DNA from: Ectocarpus siliculosus
Lineage: Eukaryota; Sar; Phaeophyceae; Ectocarpales; Ectocarpaceae
Assembly (NCBI GenBank): GCA_000310025.1
Contig: FN649749.1
Location: 247,835-311,834 of the forward strand
Direction of reading: 5' to 3'
Length of the DNA: 64,000 nt
Part shown: positions 53,283 through 63,689 of the stretch, one piece after another
How the letters are laid out: each line of letters opens with the position of its first letter
Numbering within the stretch: position 1 is the first letter of the stretch
Notes under the pieces: model-generated
The model's input: only the letters and a program-made list of their open reading frames with translations
The model's database searches: none
What the model was told of the DNA's origin: nothing
Translations under genes and position numbers: made by a program

Positions 53283-54415
53283 CGCAGAGAATGAGACGGG
53301 GTTCCACCGAACCGCTGTTGCTCTCACTAGGGGCTTTAGGGCGAGGCATACCTTTTTGAACCATCCCAGATCTACAAACGCATACCTCCCGTATCCCAAG
53401 GACGGTAAACGGCATAGCAGTCAGTAGCCGGGGTGTGGATTGCGCTGGGCCAGGTCGACTACATGTATCTTTCCCTACGCGTGGCTGGCGACCAGGCATA
53501 CACCAAGATATCCAACTTGTCGCCTGAGCTTCATGCTATATGCCATACCTTCTGTGGCGCTCATCTTGCCCCTATTCCACAGCACCGTCCCACCGACGAC
53601 TGCTAACCAAGACACCGCGTTCACTGCAATAGCTCTCTCCGCAGCGTTGAACTGGTCAAGCGGCGGCGGCAATCGGATCCGCTTGTTCTTCGTGTCTCGC
53701 AACAGTCCCTTGGCCTTTGCACCACCAGCTTTCGGCATTGATGCAAGCAGATGTTCTGCTGCTGAGGGTTGGTGTTCCCAGTCAACGGCAGCCTGGTTCT
53801 CCTGGGCTGGTATCAACACAGGGGCTGGGCGCGGAATGCCCTGGTCGAGGCGTGCAGTAAGCCGGACATCCTTGTGAGCTTCGACCCGAGCAGAGATGCG
53901 ATTGCACGTCAGGAGGACGGGCAGCGCTCGTAGCGCCCGCATCCCGGGAAAGCCTTTCCGCCGGGGCGCGATATATCACGGTCTCTGTCAACTTTCCTCT
54001 GCCAGATAACACAGAACAAGGGAAATGGCCGAGTGACCGCCAAGCCTAAGTGAGGGCGGCTGCCAATGTCACCAACATCCGGGGACTGACCGTTGGTGGG
54101 CTCCGCAGATCACATTTCCTGTTCGAAACGCAGTAATATACGCTATTATAGGGGTACGTACATGAAAAATTCCAATACGACGGGGGGGGGGGGGTACACC
54201 GCCGCGGGTGGTGGTGTCTCTACACACGCACATGCTCTCCCGGGCATCCCACTTGTCGGTGGATGGATCCGCGCGTAACATCAGGGGCAGATTTGCAAAG
54301 AGCAGGAGGCAGTGGGGTTTGAGGCATTACCACTACTACTACAGTACTACTGCGTATAAATGATGCTGCGGTCGTTTTCACCATCAGGAACAAAAACAGT
54401 CTTTCTGTGAGGTTG
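53083..54415. other. Intergenic between MFS gene and retrotransposon
   Basis: It contains a long GA microsatellite (53232-53279), a G homopolymer near 54182, and a minus-strand open frame 53475-53741 (88 codons from ATG) with a basic start (MPKAGGAKAKG) and one hydrophobic helix (AVNAVSWLAVVGGTVLW). That frame could be a small membrane protein or a 5' exon of the MFS gene; no splice link was found. Confidence 0.4.
53232..53279. repeat. (GA)n microsatellite
   Basis: About 24 uninterrupted GA units. Confidence 0.97.
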
Positions 54416-54419
54416 ATAG
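54416..54419. other. Target-site duplication ATAG (left copy)
   Basis: ATAG directly precedes the left LTR and is repeated at 62963-62966 directly after the right LTR. A 4-bp duplication is usual for Ty3/gypsy integration. Confidence 0.85.
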
Positions 54420-54680
54420 TATGAGACGGTTGTCTCCAGGTTCGCGTGTGAGCAAGTTCCCGTTGGGATGTGTGGTGTGGATACACACCGGTTCAACCTC
54501 TGGTGAAGAGGCTGACGAGTACGGATAGTTGTGTTGTGAACCAGGGGGGGAGCGACCTTGTGTTGAAGCAAGGTTCAGCATCCACTCGACACTGACTCTA
54601 TCTGTGGCAACACCCCGAAGGTAGATCTCCGACAGGTCATCTGACGTCACCATCTACTACAGTCTGAGGTGGCATTCACA
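54420..54680 (-). repeat. 3' LTR
   Basis: 261 bp, matching 62702-62962 in the same orientation. In the element's sense it begins TGTGAATGCC and ends CCGTCTCATA; the 3' end is CATA rather than the usual CA if ATAG is the true target duplication. Confidence 0.95.
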
Positions 54681-54696
54681 GCACCCCCCTATCTTC
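54681..54696 (-). other. Polypurine tract
   Basis: On the minus strand GAAGATAGGGGGGTGC abuts the 3' LTR, the expected place for the plus-strand primer of an LTR element. Confidence 0.75.
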
Positions 54697-54999
54697 AATC
54701 ACGGGGCCTGAATCCGGATTGAAAGATGCAAGAATGACATAAATAACCCAGAGTGTATGAAATGGTGAAGTCCTGATGAAAAACACGAGTTAAATGACTT
54801 GGGCCGTAACGTACGGCGACTGCCATCATTCAACGAATGTTCTGTGTTTTGTAGTCACAAAATTTTTTGGAACGTGTCACCAAAATATCTCATCCGAGCA
54901 TCGATCGTACATAATGCAGTCACAACCACAGTTTGCACGAGAGCAATTCAGGAATTTTGGCAACTATTCCCGTACGACGAACGAATAACTACACAGATG

Positions 55000-55671
55000 A
55001 CGAAAGGTGTACGGAACATGTCGCTTCAGTCCGCCTCGGCGCTGTAGGTAACATGTGATCTACCGTACGAACGAACGACGGGGTGTACAGAAAAAAACAT
55101 CACTTCGGTGCGCGTCTTGCCCCGATAGTGTAAAAAAAACTGTACGAGTAGTACCTTGAGACAACGCCGTGAACTATTTTGTAGTTGCACGTAACGAACA
55201 TCCAGCAACGAAAAATAATTTGGCATTGCACCTGTGAAAAACGATTGCTTGCAAGGCTTAAAGTTCACAAGTGTCGAATGGCAAATGACGTGGGTCGACC
55301 CGCTGGGAAAACGTTGCTCAAACGATATGCAGCTGCAACAACGAACGAACATATGTGCACAGCTCACGGAGAGCTAACGATACGACCTTCTCATGCGATT
55401 ACGCAAATGAGAGGCGCTGCATAGACGAACGACGACGAATGGTGATTACGAGTACAGCAAACGATATGCTGTAGCATGGATTTGACGCAGTAGTGGGACG
55501 AAGGTCTGGTCCTCTTGTGCTTCCTCTTGCACGGCCAAGACACCCATCTACTCTTTCGCAGTGTACGACACGCGAGAACCGATGTGCGGATAACGAAAGG
55601 TGTACGGAACATGTCACGCAGTCAGCTCCAGCGCTGTAGGCAACATGTGATCTCCCGCACGGACGAACGGC
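55000..55671. repeat. Diverged ~80-bp direct repeat in the retrotransposon 3' region
   Basis: Segments 55000-55079 and 55593-55671 share ACGAAAGGTGTACGGAACAT, GCGCTGTAGG and AACATGTGATCT in the same order. They lie in the ~1.8-kb stretch between the end of pol (56468) and the 3' LTR. A 200-codon minus frame (55399-56001) crosses the second copy but shows no domain. Confidence 0.8.
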
Positions 55672-56467
55672 ACGGAATAAAAATCCACCGCACGAAACGA
55701 CTAGACAAATCGGGCATGAACAAAACCGTGTGAACAATGCAAAAGTGCATGGATCCAGAAGTCGATTATCAATTGCAATTCCCCCAAACTGCAAGTGAGA
55801 CGATATCACCCCCCAATTAAATGATGGAGTGGACGAGAAAAAACGACGAACTTCCGATCCTGCATATTCGCTCACATGAAGTATCAACTGACCCCATACG
55901 ACGCACTCGTATCTCAAGGACAGCGACACAACGGTAATGGACGCTTCACACCACGCACGATTGTCTAAAAAAAAACGGACGCACGTTCCAATCATAAACA
56001 ATTGAAACGCTGACGGAGCTCGTACGAGGTACTATTTCGTACGGCATTTAAACGGAGAAATATATAAAAAATAAATAAATCACACAACGGACGGGCAACG
56101 CCATGCCTTGAAAATGACGTGCGCTAGCATGCATGTCCAACGAAACGAAGACACGCAACCATGCTTGGTTCGCGGAGGGCGAATCTCGACGCGAACTAGG
56201 CTCCACCTGCCGACTTCCACGAGGTGTTGCATCCAACGTGGGCGTATCCACCAACAACGACAATGTCCGGCCGGACTGCGAAGGAACGTTGGGGACGGTG
56301 AGCACTACGAAACGATCGTGCTGGACAACGAACAATAACATATATGTACATATAAAATAAATGAAATAAAATAAAATAAACGAAAACGTAGCCCTTGAAA
56401 AATAAACGAAATACGAAACGAATAAGGCAAAACACAGCACGAAACACGATACGAAGCAGCCAGGACG

Positions 56468-59400
56468 CTACTTCCTGGGAGAATGATCAAAGGCGTGCGG
56501 ATTATCACGAAGAACGCACGCTCGATATGAACGGATCATCTCATGACACTGGGGTACTTCTTTGAAGTGCTTCCAACACCCAAGACTCGCAGGACGGTCT
56601 TTGAGGAGGAAATAATATTGGAAGTTGTGGAGAGACGGTTTTCCTGCTCCACGTTTAAATTTGTCTATCCCCTCGACGACGTACGATCCAATTTTTACGG
56701 TAAACACGGTACCATCCAAATCGGGAATTGGAAGTGTTTGTCCCAAAAACATCTCATCCAATTCAGTAAAATCGGGGACAGAATCACGTTGAAAAGCATA
56801 GTACTTTTTCATACGACCCAAGTGTACTGACGTTTCCGCGAGTTCGCCGTCTTTGCAAACACGATATATGACGGGTGACACTTTTGAACGAACGGTAAAT
56901 GGGCCATGCCAAGGGCTGATCAGCTTGGGATTAGGGCCATCAATAACGGTATGGGGACGATGTACGAGAACTTGTTCCCCAGGAGTGAACTGCGGTACGG
57001 ATAATTTTTCGTTCGAGTCTGCTTGCTTGTCAGTTCGCTCTTTCAAATTACGACGAGCGATCTCATACGCGAGTTGCAAGTTATCCACGGTACGACGTGA
57101 ATATTCCATCCGCGAAGCAGAGCTATCATGAGACGGTACACCAAGAATGACATCCACGGGAAGCAAAGCCTGGCGACCGAACATCAGATAATGAGGAGTT
57201 TCCTCAAGAGTTTGGTTGTACGCGGTGTTATGGGCGAGTTGCACAAACGGTAAAAGCTCAGCCCAATTATCAAACCGAACGTTTGCATACATTGCGAGCA
57301 TGCCATGCATTGTGCTGTGCACGCGCTCTAATACAGAGTTGCCTTGCGGCCGATACGCGGACGTCCGAGTTTTTTTGAAACCAAACACGGCCTGCAACTC
57401 TTTAACCAACTCATTCTCGAACTCAGTGCCCTGATCACTGTGTAACGTTTCAGGGGAAGAGAAAACGGAAAAGACACGCTCTACGAGAGCCTGTGCAATT
57501 GTTGTTGCTTTTTTATCACGAATAGCAATCAACACGAGAAAACGGGTCAGGTGATCGATGACCGACAAGACGTACTTGCAACCCTGTGATACGGAATTAT
57601 ATTCAACGAGGTCGATCGCGACACACTGAAACGGACGGGTAACGGGACGGTGACCCACAGGTAATAACGGTCGTCTGTGGGACGTTTTTCGGTGTTGGCA
57701 CGACGAACAATGCTGGATGTGTTTGGACGCATCTCGAGACATGGTCGGCCACCAAAAACGATCTCTGAGTCTATCGTACGTGGCTTTGAACGCTAGATGA
57801 CCCCCTGACGCAGGAGCATCATGACAAGAATCCAAAACTAACGCACGCAAAACGGTGGGAACGACAAGTTGATCACGGAACGAACTGCGTTTACGAAGAT
57901 ACCCGGGTAAATACGACCTGAAGAGCACGTTTTCATTCAAGAAGTAATTGCTCATGGTGCCTTTATTTTCGCTAGACGGCAACGGTGCTGTTTTGGGTTT
58001 CTTGACGTAGTCGATATACGGACCGAACTCTTTGTACTGCTCTCTTCGCAATTTAGCGGGATCCAGCACAGGAAATAACGATACAGCACTAGCGAACAGT
58101 TCATTGTCATTCTGGACAATATCAACATCGTTCAACGAATCGGCAGAAATTTCGTAGTCACGAGGGCCAGGTGGATGGTACGGACGATCACTCGGCACAT
58201 TCCTACAAATCGACGCCAGGGCCGGTTTGTGCGATACGGACTCGGACTCAATTTCGCCAAATAAACGAGATAACGCATCGGGTACGACGTTTAATTTCCC
58301 CGCTACGTGTTTGACGGTAAAATCATAATTTTGAAGAGCGATAGCCCAACGAGTGAGCATGTTGCTGGTGTCTTGCATATAAAAAAGATGAGTCAACGCT
58401 TGATGATCAGTAATCACCGTAAAGTGTTTCCCAAATAAATACGGTCGCCAATGCGAAATTGCAAGTACCACACCGCAACACTCTTTCATAGACGCAGAGT
58501 AATGACGCTGTCCATGTTTGAATCGATGACTGTAATACGCAATTATGTCAAGAGACTCCGGATCAGCCTTGGACGGCTGGGCAAGAAACGCGCCACACCC
58601 ATGTTCGGATGCATCCACATGAACTACGAATTCCCGATCGAAATCCGGGAAATGTAAAACGGGCGCTGAAGTTAATAACCGCTTGAGATGAGCGAACGAT
58701 GCGTCGTGCGATTTTTTCCAAGCTTTTACGAAACGCGATTTTGTGGCGTACTCTTTGCGAGTTAACTCCACCAACGGGTTGGTTATTTCTGCGTAATCCG
58801 GTATGAACCGGCGCACAAAATTAACCACCCCGAGTACTGAGCGAAGATCTTTAAGGCAACGAGGTGTAGGAAGGTTTTGGACGGCTTGAATACGATCCTT
58901 CCCGACAGAAATCCCTTCAGCCGAAATAATATGTCCCAAATACTCGATGGATTTTGGGCCAAACGAAATCTTCGAAGGTTTCAATGTCAAACCTGCTGCT
59001 TGAAGAGCTACGAACATGCTCTCTAAAGACTTCATATGATTCTCGAAGGTTGCGGAAAGAACACAGAAATCATCCATGTAAATCAACAATTCGGGAATAT
59101 GGCCTAACGTTTTATGGGCCATCTCAGTAAAAATCCACGGGGCATTACAAACACCAAACGGCATCCGCTTGTAACAGTACTTGCCAGAGTTGGTGACAAA
59201 GGCTGTCCTTTCGACGTGGTCAGGATGAACAGGAATCTGCCAGTACGCTGACTGGACGTCTGCAACGCTGATGAACTTGGCGCTGCCGACAGAGTCAAGG
59301 TTGGACTCCATGTTCGCTAGAGGCCAGGTCTTGCGAATGATGTGCTTGTTGACGGTGCTTCGGAAATCGACGCAAAAACGAGGTTTACCATCTTTACGCG

Positions 59401-60988
59401 CGACGAGAGTAACGGGGGAACCCCACTGACTAGGTAGCTCTTCGATGATATCATCGTCAAGCAAGTCCTTGACGCACGTTTGGATAACGGCTTCAGTGCG
59501 AGGGTTAGCGCGGTAGGGACGACGGTTAACCGGCTTCGTGTTAGGCGGCATAGGAAACGTGGCTTGAGCAGTCTTGCATTTACCAAGCTCTTTACGATTC
59601 AGCGAAAAAACGGGACGATATTTGGCACACAGGTCCAAAACACGAGTTTGCTGTTCCTTAGAGAACGTGGAATTTGTGAACGCTTTCGACAGCGGTTCTA
59701 CCAGCTCTGCTTTAGCAGCAGCAATTTCGCTCGCGGTTTTCGGAGACGAAGCAACCGCATGGACGTGAAGCTGTTCCTGTGCTACCATAGTAACCGGCGA
59801 TAAAGTTCCAATCTCCAATCCAACATGTACGGCGAGATACTCAGATGATGGATTCGCAATTTGGACCACTACGGACCCATCAACAGCACTCCATGTTGAG
59901 ACGGTACGAGCCACGATTAAACGTTCAAATTCGGGCGGAACAGTATCTAACGAAAGTTCATCGGCCGACAAAATACGCGGCTCGACTACTACGGCGGTTT
60001 CAACGGACGGCATGCATTCAGTGAATGCTTTTACGATCATCGCATGACGAGGGCGAATATTATAACGGTGACGTAATTTGACTGAGTGTTCTTCCGCATT
60101 TCTGTGAACGGCTGCAACACGGGGGGACGGCGACGGATCAACACCGTGTTGAGATTTTTTACGATGAATAGCGGGGACAATGGTGTCACTACACTCAAAA
60201 GTCAAACGTTCATTTTTCCAGTCAAGTACTGCCCCAAACCGGGTCATTGCCTCGTTGTCTAGGAGTATTTGATCAGGACCGAGCGATGGTACGACCAACG
60301 CATCGATTCGGCGGGACACGTCTCCCAACCGAACTACGAACGAAATAAATCCTAAAACTTTGACGGGTGCTCCATTTGCGGCACTAAGTGTTAGGGACGG
60401 GGACGGTATGGGCTCTAAATGAGCAAACGATAACGATGGGTGCTGTTTCAAAAACGAAAGTGAAACGCACGTGACGTCACTTGCAGTATCAATGGTGATT
60501 TCAGGGAGAAATTGGCCATCGATATGTCCAGGAGCGCGAACGCGTTTGGACGAAAAAGACAGAGACAAAGACGTTTTCTTCCGCGCCAGCGCTGAGCTGT
60601 ACCACGAAACACGTTTTTTAATTCCTCCAGAATTCCTCTTCCTCTTTTTACGCTCCGATACATTCTTCGGTACGGCAACAATCCTGTCGGCCCTTGTTTT
60701 ATTGGCATTTTTACGAAAACGCGATGCCTCAAGGGACGCTCTATCAACCACGTCTAAATCGGCTGCGATAATTGAACGCTCTAGCCTTCTATGTGATTGT
60801 TCTACGACAGGGGACGCATGTGCCTTATTTACAAGTCGTTTGGTACTCTTCAAACACGATCTATCACTCCGAGTACTAGACGATATGGACGAACGCGCAA
60901 GCGACGCAAAACGATCAAAAGATCTTTTCACGCCCTTACTGCTATTTGCGACGGCAACAGCAGATTCCTTCCCAAGTATTGCGGGCAC
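56468..60988 (-). CDS. pol: Pol polyprotein: protease, reverse transcriptase, RNase H, integrase
   Basis: 1506 codons without interruption. Order: aspartic protease with DTAS (Asp167), reverse transcriptase with ARKDGKPRFCVDFR, PFGVCNAPWIF and catalytic YMDD (637-640), RNase H with HVDASEHGCGAF and TDHQAL, integrase zinc-binding region (H and HCSSCQ pairs) and catalytic core with SDQGTEF near residue 1185 followed by YRPQGNSVLERVH. The far C-terminus (YYFLLKDRPASLGCWKHF, then a Tyr-containing helix) resembles a divergent chromodomain-like tail, which in relatives steers integration to chromatin. There is no ATG near the start: the first possible initiator is GTG at 60988, and the frame is continuous with Gag across a single UAG at 61004-61006, so expression as a Gag-Pol read-through product is likely. 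Confidence 0.97.
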   Translation of the reverse strand: MPAILGKESAVAVANSSKGVKRSFDRFASLARSSISSSTRSDRSCLKSTKRLVNKAHASPVVEQSHRRLERSIIAADLDVVDRASLEASRFRKNANKTRADRIVAVPKNVSERKKRKRNSGGIKKRVSWYSSALARKKTSLSLSFSSKRVRAPGHIDGQFLPEITIDTASDVTCVSLSFLKQHPSLSFAHLEPIPSPSLTLSAANGAPVKVLGFISFVVRLGDVSRRIDALVVPSLGPDQILLDNEAMTRFGAVLDWKNERLTFECSDTIVPAIHRKKSQHGVDPSPSPRVAAVHRNAEEHSVKLRHRYNIRPRHAMIVKAFTECMPSVETAVVVEPRILSADELSLDTVPPEFERLIVARTVSTWSAVDGSVVVQIANPSSEYLAVHVGLEIGTLSPVTMVAQEQLHVHAVASSPKTASEIAAAKAELVEPLSKAFTNSTFSKEQQTRVLDLCAKYRPVFSLNRKELGKCKTAQATFPMPPNTKPVNRRPYRANPRTEAVIQTCVKDLLDDDIIEELPSQWGSPVTLVARKDGKPRFCVDFRSTVNKHIIRKTWPLANMESNLDSVGSAKFISVADVQSAYWQIPVHPDHVERTAFVTNSGKYCYKRMPFGVCNAPWIFTEMAHKTLGHIPELLIYMDDFCVLSATFENHMKSLESMFVALQAAGLTLKPSKISFGPKSIEYLGHIISAEGISVGKDRIQAVQNLPTPRCLKDLRSVLGVVNFVRRFIPDYAEITNPLVELTRKEYATKSRFVKAWKKSHDASFAHLKRLLTSAPVLHFPDFDREFVVHVDASEHGCGAFLAQPSKADPESLDIIAYYSHRFKHGQRHYSASMKECCGVVLAISHWRPYLFGKHFTVITDHQALTHLFYMQDTSNMLTRWAIALQNYDFTVKHVAGKLNVVPDALSRLFGEIESESVSHKPALASICRNVPSDRPYHPPGPRDYEISADSLNDVDIVQNDNELFASAVSLFPVLDPAKLRREQYKEFGPYIDYVKKPKTAPLPSSENKGTMSNYFLNENVLFRSYLPGYLRKRSSFRDQLVVPTVLRALVLDSCHDAPASGGHLAFKATYDRLRDRFWWPTMSRDASKHIQHCSSCQHRKTSHRRPLLPVGHRPVTRPFQCVAIDLVEYNSVSQGCKYVLSVIDHLTRFLVLIAIRDKKATTIAQALVERVFSVFSSPETLHSDQGTEFENELVKELQAVFGFKKTRTSAYRPQGNSVLERVHSTMHGMLAMYANVRFDNWAELLPFVQLAHNTAYNQTLEETPHYLMFGRQALLPVDVILGVPSHDSSASRMEYSRRTVDNLQLAYEIARRNLKERTDKQADSNEKLSVPQFTPGEQVLVHRPHTVIDGPNPKLISPWHGPFTVRSKVSPVIYRVCKDGELAETSVHLGRMKKYYAFQRDSVPDFTELDEMFLGQTLPIPDLDGTVFTVKIGSYVVEGIDKFKRGAGKPSLHNFQYYFLLKDRPASLGCWKHFKEVPQCHEMIRSYRACVLRDNPHAFDHSPRK

Positions 60989-61003
60989 AACACCTGGGCA
61001 CCC

Positions 61004-61006
61004 CTA
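61004..61006 (-). other. Single UAG between Gag and Pol, same frame
   Basis: The Gag frame ends GAC TCC GAA TAG and continues GGG TGC CCA into Pol with no frame change. UAG followed by G is the arrangement known from gammaretroviral read-through. Here read-through is inferred from layout only. Confidence 0.7.
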
Positions 61007-62632
61007 TTCGGAGTCCGACGAATCGTCCTTCTTCTTGGGACGACGGTTCTTCTTCGACCGCTTGGGCGCAGAACGGCCTTGACGATCCTCCTCCTCCGCA
61101 AGCCGCACCCAGCAACGCTCGATAGGGTGGGTCTTGTGGGACCGGCAGGTGGGGTGGGTGCAGGGGTCGAAGGACGGACGACGCTGACCTCCTCCCCCAC
61201 CCGAACCTCGACCACGAGCGGCGGGCGTTCCACGGCGAGCTGTTGACGGGGGACGCGGGCCAGGTGACTTCTTAAAAGTCACCGTTTGAGTAGGCCGCGC
61301 CTGAAACACAGCCGTGGGGCGAGCGGTGGCAGACGGTACGGAGTGAGTTGCCGAAACAGTTAAAACGGGTTCCGACTCCTCCAGACGACGCGCTCGGTCT
61401 ATGGCTTCTTTGAGCGACTTTACGGGAGTGTACCCCCGTTGAAGTTTACGAACTTATGGCGTCAACCCATTTTGCCACAGAGCCACTGTCATGCAGTTCC
61501 AAGCAGTACGACTACCATCGCGACCGACGGCAGCTTGGAACCGTGCCATGACAGTACGGAAACGAAGAGCATACGAGGAAACAGATTCCTGCGGCCCTTG
61601 GACGAACGTGGCAAGATTGTGTGCCTCTTCTTCAACGGAATTTGCGGGAAGGAGGGAATCAAGCAACACGGAACACATGGGATGCCACGTGGTCGGAGAG
61701 GGAAACGACCCTTTTTCCTCCGGCTCCGTGAACGTACTTGCCTTAGAACAGTCAATCTGTCCAGACAATATCTGCTGAATCAGAGTCAACACCTCTCCCG
61801 TTCCCACAAGGGCAACGTGTTTGAGGGCTACTCCATCGGCAAACGACGAATCCGGGTTGATGGCTGCGGCTTTCAACCCAACCACCGTACGAAAATGGTT
61901 CAAAATTTCGATGACATTTTCGGTGCGGTCTCCTGTGAGTTTAGGAACGCTGCGGAGATCAGCCGCGGATATGGAAACGGTAGCTGCTTGTAGAAACGTA
62001 CGAACGGGGGGTTCGGTTGCTACAGCAGTAGGCGCCACCTGCGACGTTGAAGTAACAGACGGTGCTACGACGGACGATTGCGCATTCGTAGGTGCAACCT
62101 GTGTTGTCTGTGCGGACGGAACGAACGATGGTGCTCCGGGGGACAACGGTGTCGGCCCGGGCAACGACGGAGCCAAAAACGGAACGCTTGAACTTACCAC
62201 GGAACGCGCAGATGTATCCGCGCCACGAGACGAGGCTCCACGAGACGACGACGACGACGACGACGCGGAGGCGACCGACGATGAGCTTCCCATCGACTCC
62301 GTCAGGAGACGCTGTTGCCAAGCGATGGTCGCTGGCGAAAGCTCCGGCGGCGTCCGCCTCTGCTTCAACGCGCGGAGATAATTTTTTACCTCCGCCTTAC
62401 AAGTTGCTTCAAGCAACTCGAAGGACCACAGCTGGTCCAACCCATCATCATCTCCCGATGATTGGTCGGACCGGTGCCCCCCGTCGTCCGACGACGGGGA
62501 CGACGACGACGACGGAGACGGCGACGACGGGCCGGCGGGCGACGCCGGCTCGGAATCGACCAGCTGCTCCCCGTCTTGCCACTCCTCCGGATGGGTGACC
62601 TCTTCGACTATTTTTTTTTTCTTTTTCGCCAT
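61004..62632 (-). CDS. gag: Gag polyprotein with an in-frame UAA
   Basis: Proposed start is ATG 62632 (MAKKKKKIVEEV), just past the primer-binding site; the frame is open further upstream through the LTR (to 62935), but a start there would translate the primer site. The N-terminal half is acidic and Ser/Pro-rich. The capsid-like part includes FRTVVGLKAAAINPDS, GPQESVSSYALRFRTVM and VALWQNGLTP. A UAA at 61454-61456 follows. The same frame then continues with KLQRGYTPVKSLKEAIDRA, an RG-rich segment, a knuckle-like Cys/His cluster (CTHPTCRSHKTHPIERC) and a Lys/Asp-rich end. Since the sequence on both sides of UAA reads as one conserved-looking Gag, UAA is most simply a nonsense mutation in this copy or a sequencing error; a second leaky stop is the alternative. 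Confidence 0.85.
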
Positions 62633-62688
62633 GATGATGGCAAAGTAATGCCACCACCGCGCCAGGAACTCAACCAACACACGTAACG

Positions 62689-62700
62689 CCGCTGACGCCA
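62689..62700 (-). other. Primer-binding site candidate
   Basis: TGGCGTCAGCGG on the minus strand starts one base inside the 5' LTR. TGG at its 5' end pairs with the CCA tail of a tRNA; the pattern is close to, but not the same as, the initiator-Met site. The priming tRNA was not identified. Confidence 0.65.
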
Positions 62701-62701
62701 C

Positions 62702-62962
62702 TATGAGACGGTTGTCTCCAGGTTCGCGTGTGAGCAAGTTCCCGTTGGGATGTGTGGTGTGGATACACACCGGTTCAACCTCTGGTGAAGAGGCTGACGA
62801 GTACGGATAGTTGTGTTGTGAACCAGGGGGGGAGCGACCTTGTGTTGAAGCAAGGTTCAGCATCCACTCGACACTGACTCTATCTGTGGCAACACCCCGA
62901 AGGTAGATCTCCGACAGGTCATCTGACGTCACCATCTACTACAGTCTGAGGTGGCATTCACA
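62702..62962 (-). repeat. 5' LTR
   Basis: 261 bp, reading as identical to 54420-54680. It should carry the element's promoter and polyadenylation signal, though neither was pinpointed. Confidence 0.95.
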
Positions 62963-62966
62963 ATAG

Positions 62967-63689
62967 GTTACTTTCTAAAAAAAACGTTTATTGAGGCAAC
63001 AGCCCTGTCACACTGCAGTCGCTGTACAGCTATTCCTTAGCCGTAGCTACAAAGTAGCTGGGATGTGATGCGAGGCTAGGTAAGCAAACACACAGAGTGA
63101 TCTTATTATCCACACAGACGCCCAATCTGTCTTCACCTGACTGTTACAGACTTGGCAACGCCTTCACAACACCGCATAAACCCATGCAGTAGAGTCGTTC
63201 TTGTACCGCAATTACTCCAACACGTATCAGTCACCACTCTTATCATCATCTCTTTCCTATTGTTGTCGCACACTCTCACTCAGAAGAACACAGACATGCT
63301 GACGTGTATTCTGTTCGTTTCGGCAGATATTTTTGCCGAAAAAGAACAGAATGAACAGAAAGAGCAAAAAGAGTACGAAGTACGAGATAAGTATAGTATG
63401 TATTGACGAAAAGCAGAGGTTAAATAAGGGCGAATAGGAATAATCGAATAATCTGCGTGGTGCGTGCTTGTAAGAGACAGACAGACGCAAACAGAACATT
63501 CACACTCCTCCTCCTCCTGTAGTCTATAGTCAAGTCTGCCACTTCGGCGCATCAGTTCTATAGTAGGAATAGCTCAGGGAGAGCTAAACGTGCGAGTGGA
63601 CAACACTCACTGCCGGTTGCTATACCTCCTGTCAGACAGACCATTCTGTTCCTGGGAGCTTTCCCACCCACACCACAGCACCTACTTAT
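62967..63689. other. Host flank right of the retrotransposon
   Basis: No gene is supported. Short CT-rich and GAACAGAA-type stretches give open frames of low complexity only. Confidence 0.4.

Larger units (their letters stand above)
54420..62962 (-). mobile_element. Complete Ty3/gypsy LTR retrotransposon, 8.5 kb
   Basis: The element is transcribed right to left: 5' LTR (62702-62962), primer-binding site, Gag, Pol (protease, reverse transcriptase, RNase H, integrase), ~1.8 kb of 3' non-coding DNA, polypurine tract, 3' LTR (54420-54680). Integrase downstream of RNase H marks it as Ty3/gypsy rather than Ty1/copia. The two 261-bp LTRs read as identical and are flanked by ATAG, so insertion is recent. 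Pol is intact over 1506 codons; Gag has one in-frame UAA. No envelope-like gene is seen. Confidence 0.97.

Noticed and set aside
55399-56001. 200-codon minus-strand frame in the retrotransposon 3' region, considered as an extra or envelope-like gene
   Set aside because: No signal peptide, membrane segment or domain; it spans one copy of a non-coding direct repeat.
62633-62935. Upstream extension of the Gag frame starting inside the 5' LTR
   Set aside because: It would translate the LTR and the primer-binding site; the ATG at 62632 right after them is the more natural start.
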